Below are positions 1 through 8,550 of a stretch of DNA of 64,000 nt, one piece after another. The notes beneath the pieces are model-generated. The model did no database searches. It had not been told where the DNA came from and saw only the letters and a list, made by a program, of their open reading frames with translations. Source of the DNA: Gilliamella sp. ESL0441 (lineage in GTDB: Bacteria > Pseudomonadota > Gammaproteobacteria > Enterobacterales > Orbaceae); the NCBI RefSeq assembly GCF_019469185.1, contig NZ_CP048264.1:1736001-1800000 (forward strand), read 5' to 3'. The translations under genes were made by a program, and so were the position numbers. The number at the start of each line of letters is the position of its first letter. Within the stretch, counting starts at the first letter, position 1.

Positions 1-300
1 AGCTGGCGGTAACGCTCCATCAACACCATATAATCCTAAAAATCGTGTTCTTACCGTAGCTGGACGATTAAGGTAAGGCAGTTTTTCAATGTATTTTAAT
101 TCGCTTGCAGGAAACGACATATCGACTGACGGAGCAAATCGTATCGGGTCATCAGCAGGTGACTCATTCCGACCTAAAATTGGCTCTTGTGCATAAAGTT
201 GTTCAAGTAACTGGCAAAAACGGAAAAAATTGATTTTTGGCAGTTCTTTTTCCAACTTCTGCATTAAAGGACTGCTTTCGATGCTTTGCTCGGATTCCAT
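1..300 (-). CDS. tssG: T6SS baseplate subunit TssG (VasB/ImpH), 3' end cut by window edge
   Basis: The first 100 codons are visible and run off the left edge. The N-terminus carries the TssG-type pattern: FFRFCQLLEQL, then DDPIRFAP, then TVRTRFLGLYG followed by LPP. TssG works with TssF and TssK in the baseplate wedge that docks the T6SS tail on the membrane complex. The ATG at 298-300 lies 37 bp inside the end of tssF, so the two genes overlap and are probably translationally coupled, as in many T6SS operons. The identification rests on this N-terminal motif and on the position after tssF. Completeness of the rest cannot be judged. Confidence 0.9.
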   Translation of the reverse strand, partial: MESEQSIESSPLMQKLEKELPKINFFRFCQLLEQLYAQEPILGRNESPADDPIRFAPSVDMSFPASELKYIEKLPYLNRPATVRTRFLGLYGVDGALPPA

Positions 301-2027
301 ACAACTCTTTTTCCTGTTGGTAAAATAACAATAACTAGTTGAGTAAATAAGTTTATATCAGCATACAATGCGAAAAATTGATGTAATAACTCACCAAATA
401 AAATTACATCACCTTCACCTGTAAACTGATAACTATCTAAGGTTACTTCAATTTCCACGCCTCGTTGTAACATTCCCTGTTCTATACGTTTAATCATTCG
501 ATGAGAAACGTCAATAATGCCATCTAAACGTCTACGATTAAGTTCGTTTTCAGTCCAATCGTATAAAGCAAGCGTACCACGTAAAACCTCAGCATTCATT
601 AAAGACAAATAATTTGGCGATAAATGCGATAACAATCGCCAAAAAAACCGATCTTCTGTTGGTGGATAACATGGCATAGTCGGGGAACAAAGATTTTGTA
701 CTTTGGAAATATTTCCATTTGAATTACTCAGTTCTCGAATACGTGCATTACGTAATGCTTTACGTGGCAACATACCATTAGTACCCGTTACTCTTAAAGA
801 CAACGTTTCAGCTTCAAGTTGCTCATTTTTGTTCCATATTTTTCCACCTAAAATTAACCAGGTATCATGCAATCCTGAAGCATTTTTACGTACACGAGTG
901 TGAAAATACCGTTCAGGTGCATCGTGTCGTAACATTCCACCACGGTGTTTGAAGCTGGTAAATGGAACATAGGTATAGCGCCCTTCACGGGTTATGCCTT
1001 CTACATGTTCAACTGAGTAAACTTCGATATGACCATCCTGTTTTAATAAAGGACGAAGAAGATATTCACTTTCTAACTGATTGACAACAATCGGATCCGC
1101 TTCCATGTCAAATAAATTGATAACAGGAACACAATGCAAACGAATATTATCATGGTTAAATGGCATATCATTAGGCCAAGTTTGATTAAGTGTTAATTCA
1201 ACATCAATATATGAACAATCCGCAGGCACTTGTTTAATATCAAGTCCTTGTAAATCAACAAACATAAATTTTTCGCGAAATGCAAAATATTCAAGTAGTA
1301 ATTGATATCCGGCAAATGCATTATCAGGTTTTAACCATAAACGATCTTCATCAGAAAAACCAACTGGGGTTATTTTACCGTTGAAATTAACTCTTTTCTC
1401 AGGATCAGTAGAGTAACGTAAATGCATGGTAGCCACTTGTTTTATTAACATATAATAGAGTGTAGATGCTATTGGACCATCAGCATTTAAGTAAAGTCGT
1501 AAACAAGACAAATCAATTTGCCCAAAATCAGCCAGTTCTGTGAATTTAAGACGTATAGAAATCATACTACGTCCATCGTGACTAAATTCCAGTCTTGCTC
1601 GATTGATTTCTATCGGCTGTAATGTAACTTTTTGTGTCGTTCTGAATAAACATTTTGTTCCAGCAGGCCCTAACGGTTCTGTTTTAATTTGCACCCCTTT
1701 TTGAAGAACTTCTTGCCGAGATAAAATAGAATAGTCAGGCGTTAGTTCAACAATAGATAATGAAGGAATTAAACGTAAATAGTGTGGCCAAAGCAGTGAA
1801 ACTAAACTTTCAGTTAATTCAGGTAAATCGTCATCAATTTTTTGACGTAAGCGTCCGGTTAAAAAAGCAAACCCTTCAAATAATCGTTCTACGTAAGGAT
1901 CACGGTCACCTACCCGATCGAGATTTAATAAGCTTGCTCTATCCGGATGTATTTTGGCAAACTCTTTTCCGGCTTCTCGCAAATAACGCATTTCGGATTC
2001 ATAATAGCGAAGAATTAGATCATCCAT
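264..2027 (-). CDS. tssF: T6SS baseplate subunit TssF (VasA/ImpG)
   Basis: This 587-residue protein has the usual TssF length (about 590-620). It opens with the family signature ILRYYESEMRYLREAGKEFAKIHP, continues with DPYVERLFEGFAFLTGRLRQKIDDDLPELTESLVSLLWPHYLRLIPS, and ends in a C-terminal region with FFWRLLSHLSPNYLSL. TssF is the main structural wedge protein of the T6SS baseplate and partners with TssG and TssK in the cytoplasm. It follows tssA by 49 bp and overlaps tssG by 37 bp. No frameshift or missing segment was seen. Confidence 0.96.
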   Translation of the reverse strand: MDDLILRYYESEMRYLREAGKEFAKIHPDRASLLNLDRVGDRDPYVERLFEGFAFLTGRLRQKIDDDLPELTESLVSLLWPHYLRLIPSLSIVELTPDYSILSRQEVLQKGVQIKTEPLGPAGTKCLFRTTQKVTLQPIEINRARLEFSHDGRSMISIRLKFTELADFGQIDLSCLRLYLNADGPIASTLYYMLIKQVATMHLRYSTDPEKRVNFNGKITPVGFSDEDRLWLKPDNAFAGYQLLLEYFAFREKFMFVDLQGLDIKQVPADCSYIDVELTLNQTWPNDMPFNHDNIRLHCVPVINLFDMEADPIVVNQLESEYLLRPLLKQDGHIEVYSVEHVEGITREGRYTYVPFTSFKHRGGMLRHDAPERYFHTRVRKNASGLHDTWLILGGKIWNKNEQLEAETLSLRVTGTNGMLPRKALRNARIRELSNSNGNISKVQNLCSPTMPCYPPTEDRFFWRLLSHLSPNYLSLMNAEVLRGTLALYDWTENELNRRRLDGIIDVSHRMIKRIEQGMLQRGVEIEVTLDSYQFTGEGDVILFGELLHQFFALYADINLFTQLVIVILPTGKRVVWNPSKASKAVL

Positions 2028-2076
2028 TGTTATTCTCTATATAGTAATATTATTTAAATAGTTTTTATTAAGATAG

Positions 2077-3693
2077 TTAGAGCAAATTTATCGCTTTTGC
2101 AGGATCGAGTTGCATCAATTCATGTTGTAATTGCTCTATCTGCTCAGGTAAATTTACTTTTATACCATCTTTTGATTGATTTTTTTGTTTCATCAAACGC
2201 AAAAGACACCGTTTTACATCAAATATTAATTCTGGTTCCCAGTGGATGAGAGTTAAAGAATCTTGTTGATTATTTAAACCAATTAACAATTTTAGTGCAA
2301 CATTTTGTTTTCCAAGCTGTTCAGCAACTTTAGCTTGAGTGTATTGGAGCAAGTATCGTTGTTTTGGTGAATGCACTGAGGGCAAACTTTGTAACCATTG
2401 AAATGCCTTTTCTATATTTTCACTACGTGCTAAAGCAACTGCTTGCGTTTCAATTTCACCCCAATCATTTTCTTCAGACACAGAAACCGATGGTATACTC
2501 TCACCTTCATCCAGATTATGTATACGTGCATTGGCAGCAATCCACATTAAAGTTTCTTCATCAGCAAATGGCGTACCATCCGAGAAACATAGCCCTTCTA
2601 ATCCATTTAATCGTTCTAAAAACAGACCTAAATCAGCAAGAAAAATATCTGCCCAAGAATCATAAGGATGCCCCATTTTTTGAAGCGACATGATAGTTGC
2701 CCGCTGTAGATCTAACCAGAAATGGTTTGCTACTTCAATAAAAGCTGATTCAGCTTGTTCCAGAAGCTCTGACCATTGTTTTTTAGCAATCAATCGGTTG
2801 ATATTATTTTTTAGTTCACTCCGTGGTGCTGGTAATCGCGTATACCCTTTTTGATCAGCTGGAGGTAACTCAGATATGGTATCCCACTTTATAACTCTTA
2901 ATAAACGACCAGCAGCTAAAAATCCCTCTTCAGGATTTTCACGTAAAAACTCGGCCATTATACGTGCTTGTTCGAGCACTTCTCGTGTTGAAGAAATAGT
3001 ATTATTTACAACAATAGTCGAAGATGCTTGAGGCGTTATGGTAGCTTCAGATACAGTAGGTTCTTCTTTTTCAGACGTCTGACTTTGCGGCTGTTGTTTT
3101 AGACAATTATTGAAGAAATGATATAGAGCAGATAAATCAGGAGGATCATTAGATTGATTTTGATTTTCACCATTAAATAGCGTCTTACAGGAAAGATCGA
3201 TTTGATCTAAAGCAACAATAATACGAGACAAACTATTTTCATCTATAGGTTGCAATTGTGTAAGTTGATCGATAAATCTTTGATTAGCTAGCCATTCAAT
3301 CGAGTTTTTTCGAATATTTTGACGAGATGGATAAAGCATTTCGCCAAATTTATTAAGTAAAACAGCTAAAAGTTCAAGCCCATCAGCATAGCCTTCAGCT
3401 CCATCTTGGAATAAACGTGCAAGACAATAGTAAGTAACGACTCGAACATCTTTACTATTTTGTTTTAAAATAATATCACTTTCATTAACAATAAGTTGAT
3501 AATCAATTCCAGAGAGTTTAGTAATCTCTTCTTTTATATCCTGAAAAGAATCATAATAAGTTAAATCTTCACCGGCAGGTGAATCTGAACTGATTGGCAA
3601 TAACCAATCAGCCCATTTTTGATTTAACTCTTCTATCTTGGACTCACTTGATTCTTGCGAGCCTAATATACGATTTAACAATTGGCTAAACAT
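2077..3693 (-). CDS. tssA: T6SS protein TssA (ImpA_N domain, long form)
   Basis: The 538-residue product carries an ImpA_N domain at roughly residues 28-150 (PISSDSPAGEDLTYYDSF, then LARLFQDGAEGYADGLELLAVLL, then LYPSRQNIRKNSIEWL). A variable linker rich in Q, S and T (about 210-240) follows, then an all-helical C-terminal half. TssA primes baseplate and sheath assembly; long forms of about 540 residues resemble the enteroaggregative E. coli type that stays at the distal sheath end. The ATG has a GGAAAA ribosome site. It lies between tssM (36 bp upstream) and tssF in one transcriptional unit. The subtype assignment is inferred from length only. Confidence 0.92.
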   Translation of the reverse strand: MFSQLLNRILGSQESSESKIEELNQKWADWLLPISSDSPAGEDLTYYDSFQDIKEEITKLSGIDYQLIVNESDIILKQNSKDVRVVTYYCLARLFQDGAEGYADGLELLAVLLNKFGEMLYPSRQNIRKNSIEWLANQRFIDQLTQLQPIDENSLSRIIVALDQIDLSCKTLFNGENQNQSNDPPDLSALYHFFNNCLKQQPQSQTSEKEEPTVSEATITPQASSTIVVNNTISSTREVLEQARIMAEFLRENPEEGFLAAGRLLRVIKWDTISELPPADQKGYTRLPAPRSELKNNINRLIAKKQWSELLEQAESAFIEVANHFWLDLQRATIMSLQKMGHPYDSWADIFLADLGLFLERLNGLEGLCFSDGTPFADEETLMWIAANARIHNLDEGESIPSVSVSEENDWGEIETQAVALARSENIEKAFQWLQSLPSVHSPKQRYLLQYTQAKVAEQLGKQNVALKLLIGLNNQQDSLTLIHWEPELIFDVKRCLLRLMKQKNQSKDGIKVNLPEQIEQLQHELMQLDPAKAINLL

Positions 3694-3729
3694 TAAATTT
3701 TTCCATTATCCGATTTTATTTTTCATTAT

Positions 3730-6700
3730 TTATAATTCAAATACCGTCTGTGGTAAGCTAAAATTGCGTAATTTCAACAATGTTAACGGTCCACCACCTA
3801 ATTGCGTCCGTAATATAAATCTTAGTTTGCTCCCATCGGTAGTACTCCAAATTACTTCATAGCGAGATGAATCTAATGGTTTAACCGACGCTGATTCAAA
3901 AAGTCTTACCATAGCCCAATCTCCATTAAAATATTTGTAGAGCTTCAAGCCTGTTTCATCACTGCTCCAACTAAGCTGAGAATAGGGAGAATAGCCGTCA
4001 CCAGGCCAAATAAATCGTTTCCACGTTGGCGCTTGATTATAATATTCTAGTTTTTGCCTGTTAATGACCAATTCTGTACGAACAATTTTATTACCACTTC
4101 TAGGCATAATATCAAAAGATAAAGACATATCACCTGAAGCAATCACTTCAGAACTTACATCACTAAACAAATTTAATGCTTCAAGAAAATTTGGCGAAAA
4201 TTTCAAGCCTTGGGCATTGACAGTATTGACGACCCATCTTCCCCCTTTTTTCTCTAAAACACCATTTAACTCACTCAATATAAATTTATCTATAATGCCT
4301 GTATCACTTCGTAAAAAACGAGCTAACTCAGCTAAAGATGCTTCATTATCACTATTTTTAAAAGGATAACGACCAGCAAAAGATTTTTCCCATTGATTGA
4401 CAATATAATTTTGCCAAACTTCATTAAAGCTATCTGTCGCAGGTGCTAAAACAACTTGCCAAGACTGTTCCAACGGTTTTTTAAATAAACTTCGACCAAA
4501 CCCAGCTAATTCATTACCTAAATTAGCGGCTATTAAATTCCCATAATCTCGTGTTTCAGTTAAATCTACAGAAGTCCCTTTAAATACACTTTTAGCTAAA
4601 ACTTGCATCATAGATTGTGGATTTGCACTATTTGTGATGTTTTGTAATTTTAAACGAACTTGAGTAACTTTCGCTAAATAAGCCTGTAATGAAAGCCCAT
4701 TAATATTGTCGTTTTTAAGCAAGCTCACAATTGGTGAAAATGTGGCACTCAATGGCCCTGTAGCTTCACCTTTCTTAGTAGTAGGCACATTAGGCTTTTT
4801 ATTACCCATCAATTCTTGGGCAGTACGGAATAAATTATCAGAAATACCATCTTTACTATATTCAATTTCAGTTTCATACTTAATAACATTAATCAAGGAA
4901 ACCAGCGGTGAAAATCGATTATCAGCAAGTAGTGTTAATTGCTCAACCACATCTGAAATGTTATCGGACTGCTGCCATTGAATATTATTTAAAAAATAAA
5001 CCCATGCAGCACTATACTCATTGAAATACCGGTCTGTAAGTTGTTTAGCCAATATTTCAGGTGATATTGAAGCTGTAAGATTATTTTTGCTACCGTTACC
5101 CAATACCCAGTCAATTTGATCTTTACGCGATTTAGCCGCAGCGACAATCTCGTCTCGGATACTGCCTTCCCAAGCTTTACGTGTAAAAATCCCTGGCACT
5201 TCAACGTCATTATAGAAAAGAAAATGATTATCGGCACCATCAAGTAATTGGCTTAAACTTTGATTTGTATATTGTTGACTCGCTCGCTGTATTATTTCTT
5301 GATATAGCGTGTTTAAAGCATTTTGGATACCTATCTTGTTGATTAAAACTTTTCGAGCACTTTTAACTAAAAGCTTATCCTCATTCAAAGCCCAATCATG
5401 ATGTGTATTAAGCATTTGCCCCCAAAAACGCACTAAATCAGGCATTAATCTTTGCCAATCACCTTCACTAATACCTTCTGGTGTCCGCCATTTTTTTGCT
5501 GCGAACTCACTCAGATATAATCCATCACTTTTATCTGGTTCACTAATCATCAAATATGCTTTTAGTACATCATAAGCAGAATCAACTAATTTAACTCGTT
5601 CTGGTGAATCATTTGGTAATTCAGTTAATAAAGTTAAATAATCTGTCATAAGATTATGAAATGGTGTGGCAATATTACGCGAATTAGTCGTTCTATAACT
5701 TAGCAATAATTTATTTAATAATGACTCATTATGATTTAAGCCAAATCGATAAAGTATCGGTGTTCCATGTTCTGTTCGATATAAAAGTTGCGCTATACGT
5801 TGTTGTAGCTCAGATTGAATTTCTAATCTTTCCGTATAACTTAATCTAATTGAATTATCTGCCTTTTTTGCCAACTCAATACTTTCGTTTATCAGTGATG
5901 CGTTATTGAAATAGGAGGTTACTAATCCAACACCCATCATAGCTATTAAACCTATACTGGCTATACCTGATATTAATCCCCATTGAACGCCTATACTTCG
6001 ACCAGATTGTTGGTTAGCATCGTCACTAATCGAAATCCATGTTGGCGTCATTACAAGGTAGTTATTAAAAAACTCTTGTTCATCACTTGATGACTGCTGT
6101 GGAATAAAAAAAAGCCCTCGTACTTGAGGTGAATAAGGAAGTGCAATCAATGTGCTGATATAACGAACAATATCATCAATATTTCCATTGATTAAGTTTT
6201 GACTTAACTGAAGCAAAAAGTTATATAGGGAATTATTTTTTACTTGCTGAACACCACGTATACAGCACTCCTGAGAAAGTTGTTTGAGTGATAAAGCAAC
6301 GGAATCCATTGATTGATTTTTCAATTCAGAAAAAAACACTCCCACACTTTGCTCTGTACGCCCTGTTTGAGACCATTCACTTTGTTGCGGAGCAACTAAA
6401 TAAAGTGGTGCTGACCACTTTAATAATCTATCTCGTGATTTAAATTGTATTACAGCTTTATCAATAATCAATTGTTGTTGACGTGTGTTAGCCAAGTAAT
6501 TTTCATTTACAACCCAGATAACAGCATCGAGCGGTTTTTGGGAAAAAGGGATAAACCGTGAAAATTGTTTTTTCAACATCAATAACCAGGAAGTATCGAG
6601 CTCTTCTTCAACATCTCCACCATAAATCATTAATGTTTTATCGTTTAATTGCCATTTTTCTTCTTGCAAACGTGGAAAAACTGATTCCACATCAGAGCGC

Positions 6701-7065
6701 GAACCTAAAACCAGACATTTTCGAATTTTATAACGCCAAAAAGTATTGAAACGATTTTTACAATGTCTCTCAATATCAGAAAACTCACTAAAAACTTGTG
6801 GTGTTTTAGGTTTGTCTGATTCTTTAGGATTAAATGACTCTCGTTTAATGACATCTCTTATGGAACCTATCCGACTACTTCGAATAAGAGCAGGTGCTAA
6901 TATTATACCGACAAGAATTAGCATTCCATAAAGCCATATTTCAAATTTTCTACCAGGGGTTTTGTAACCTAATCCTTCTCCAAAAAGGAATAAACCGATA
7001 CCTAAGAATATGGCTCCAAATAATATAATGAAAATTAATCCTATCCGTTTCCATTTATTTGTCAT
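3730..7065 (-). CDS. tssM: T6SS inner-membrane channel protein TssM (IcmF/VasK)
   Basis: The 1111-residue protein has the TssM layout: two N-terminal membrane helices (about 7-29 and 43-61), a cytoplasmic domain, a third helix at about 361-384, and a long periplasmic part. The periplasmic part ends in the IcmF-type region (FIWPGD, then LSWSSDETGLKLY, then WAMVRLFESA). TssM forms the trans-envelope complex with TssL and TssJ. The place where many TssM/IcmF proteins have a P-loop reads KCLVLGSRSDVE here (about 116-127), with no GxxGxGK[ST], so this copy should not bind nucleotide by that motif. It starts 15 bp after the unknown gene at 7081-8202, with a good AAGGTG ribosome site. Confidence 0.96.
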   Translation of the reverse strand: MTNKWKRIGLIFIILFGAIFLGIGLFLFGEGLGYKTPGRKFEIWLYGMLILVGIILAPALIRSSRIGSIRDVIKRESFNPKESDKPKTPQVFSEFSDIERHCKNRFNTFWRYKIRKCLVLGSRSDVESVFPRLQEEKWQLNDKTLMIYGGDVEEELDTSWLLMLKKQFSRFIPFSQKPLDAVIWVVNENYLANTRQQQLIIDKAVIQFKSRDRLLKWSAPLYLVAPQQSEWSQTGRTEQSVGVFFSELKNQSMDSVALSLKQLSQECCIRGVQQVKNNSLYNFLLQLSQNLINGNIDDIVRYISTLIALPYSPQVRGLFFIPQQSSSDEQEFFNNYLVMTPTWISISDDANQQSGRSIGVQWGLISGIASIGLIAMMGVGLVTSYFNNASLINESIELAKKADNSIRLSYTERLEIQSELQQRIAQLLYRTEHGTPILYRFGLNHNESLLNKLLLSYRTTNSRNIATPFHNLMTDYLTLLTELPNDSPERVKLVDSAYDVLKAYLMISEPDKSDGLYLSEFAAKKWRTPEGISEGDWQRLMPDLVRFWGQMLNTHHDWALNEDKLLVKSARKVLINKIGIQNALNTLYQEIIQRASQQYTNQSLSQLLDGADNHFLFYNDVEVPGIFTRKAWEGSIRDEIVAAAKSRKDQIDWVLGNGSKNNLTASISPEILAKQLTDRYFNEYSAAWVYFLNNIQWQQSDNISDVVEQLTLLADNRFSPLVSLINVIKYETEIEYSKDGISDNLFRTAQELMGNKKPNVPTTKKGEATGPLSATFSPIVSLLKNDNINGLSLQAYLAKVTQVRLKLQNITNSANPQSMMQVLAKSVFKGTSVDLTETRDYGNLIAANLGNELAGFGRSLFKKPLEQSWQVVLAPATDSFNEVWQNYIVNQWEKSFAGRYPFKNSDNEASLAELARFLRSDTGIIDKFILSELNGVLEKKGGRWVVNTVNAQGLKFSPNFLEALNLFSDVSSEVIASGDMSLSFDIMPRSGNKIVRTELVINRQKLEYYNQAPTWKRFIWPGDGYSPYSQLSWSSDETGLKLYKYFNGDWAMVRLFESASVKPLDSSRYEVIWSTTDGSKLRFILRTQLGGGPLTLLKLRNFSLPQTVFEL

Positions 7066-7080
7066 TAAAACACCTTTTGC

Positions 7081-8202
7081 TTAAACTGCCGTTACTACAG
7101 AAAATAACCACTGATTTTGTTTTTTGGTAGCAATTAAGTTATTTTGGTTAGTTGTTTTAATCATTTCACAACCTATCGCCAATGCAAGCCAATATGAGAG
7201 ATCAGCTTGATTCCCTGCAAATTTCTCTAATTTATATTGTTTTTCTGACGTGACATGTTGATTCACCAATTGCTTTGTTATCTCTGCTTCTTGTTCTACT
7301 TCTAAATTAACAAACCAAAGTTGATTAACCTGCTTTATCGCCGTTTGCATTTCGCTCATCTGTTTAATACCTACTGACAAATCCTCATCAATCATAGGCC
7401 TTAAAATTTTTGCTTCAGCATTTTTCATATCAATATTTTCAGATTCTGGGTGATTTAATAATAAAAATCCAGCTAAAAATGCTGTAGCTTTCGATTGAGT
7501 ATTATTAATGATGATTAATTCTACCACAGATTCAGAATTATCTATCAAATCAGATATTAACTCTATATTAGACTTGTTTTCAGTAAAATGTGTTAATTTA
7601 TAAGCATGAGAAATCCCAGAGTTTCGATAAGCTTTATCTAATACTTCATCGATATATTCATAGGATTCAAATGACGAATAAATAGTTATATTGATAGTAG
7701 TTTTACTTGATAATTTTGAAATTATCTCGCTCATGGATTTGAATATATCTTCGAGGTTATGGATTAATTCAAAATCACCATCAAATACTAAAGACTTATT
7801 TATTTGAGCCTCAAGATTTGATTCATTATTTAAAATCTCATGCGTTGTTATTTTATTGGGTAAAATATAAAAACTATTCATAACAACAGCGGATCGCATT
7901 GCCCAATTCTGCCAATTTTGCTCTACATTTTTATGTTCATGTTGCCAAATATCATATTTTTCTTGAGCTAGTCCATATAAATACAATCGAACACTTAATG
8001 CCCCACCACCTATTAAGGTAGGAAAAAATCCTACACCTAACCAATAGGTCCATTGAGTTGCATAATTATCATTTGGCCAAATTTTAGCAAGAAAAAAAGC
8101 AGTCACAATTGTGAATACTCCAAAAAAAATACTCCATCTTCCACGATTTAATTTTACTGGTGGATTTACAATATTGGTAATATTAGGTTTAGGCCAAGAC
8201 AT
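7081..8202 (-). CDS. T6SS-embedded two-helix inner-membrane protein of unknown function
   Basis: I do not recognise a named family in this 373-residue protein. The first 25 residues are polar, then two membrane helices follow at about 24-43 (IFFGVFTIVTAFFLAKIW) and 54-76 (YWLGVGFFPTLIGGGALSVRLYLYGL). About 290 mostly soluble residues follow, with alternating charged helices and beta-like strands (TTINITIYSSF, VVELIIINNTQS). A Gly/Ala-rich stretch near residue 350 (LALAIGCEMI) could be one more buried helix. It sits 4 bp after the PAAR gene and 15 bp before tssM. From memory, enterobacterial T6SS operons often have an unnamed membrane protein in this slot. A role in PAAR or effector loading, or in the membrane complex, is a guess from position only. 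Confidence 0.8.
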   Translation of the reverse strand: MSWPKPNITNIVNPPVKLNRGRWSIFFGVFTIVTAFFLAKIWPNDNYATQWTYWLGVGFFPTLIGGGALSVRLYLYGLAQEKYDIWQHEHKNVEQNWQNWAMRSAVVMNSFYILPNKITTHEILNNESNLEAQINKSLVFDGDFELIHNLEDIFKSMSEIISKLSSKTTINITIYSSFESYEYIDEVLDKAYRNSGISHAYKLTHFTENKSNIELISDLIDNSESVVELIIINNTQSKATAFLAGFLLLNHPESENIDMKNAEAKILRPMIDEDLSVGIKQMSEMQTAIKQVNQLWFVNLEVEQEAEITKQLVNQHVTSEKQYKLEKFAGNQADLSYWLALAIGCEMIKTTNQNNLIATKKQNQWLFSVVTAV

Positions 8203-8206
8203 GATT

Positions 8207-8473
8207 TTATTCTATCTCCGCAGTTGTAATTGTCGCTATGACTTTACAGCCGCAAGCGCATAAACATTGATCCATAGCCATTAATCTTCCATCAGAAATA
8301 CATTTTGATGCCGAGCCAATTATAGGATTTATGCCATGATACGGTACTGGACAACTAACCAAATCACCGACTAAAGCTACCGGTTTACCTTCTATAATTG
8401 TTGTAGATGACGCGGTTATAACCATACCACCATGTGTTGTTGGATCGCCTAGCCTTACCACATTTTTACCCAT
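8207..8473 (-). CDS. PAAR-domain spike-tip protein
   Basis: This 88-residue single-domain PAAR protein shows the repeats VRLGDPTTHGGMVI, then GKPVALVGDLVSCP, and a C-terminal Cys-rich strand with QCLCACGC. PAAR proteins fold into a small cone that sharpens the VgrG spike and binds zinc through His/Cys residues. There is no C-terminal extension, so this tip carries no fused toxin. No vgrG is present in the visible part of the locus, so its VgrG partner must be encoded elsewhere. The start ATG is preceded by GGGGAA. The number of cysteines near the C-terminus is higher than I expect for a minimal PAAR. Confidence 0.92.
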   Translation of the reverse strand: MGKNVVRLGDPTTHGGMVITASSTTIIEGKPVALVGDLVSCPVPYHGINPIIGSASKCISDGRLMAMDQCLCACGCKVIATITTAEIE

Positions 8474-8550
8474 GATCTATTCCCCATTCCCTACTTATTA
8501 TTATCGATTATTAAATGTAGGGTTAATTCATGATTAACCCTATTTTCGAT

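Noticed and set aside
703..2044. Plus-strand ORFs opposite tssF
   Set aside because: No ribosome sites or recognisable domains; fully inside a well-supported gene on the other strand.
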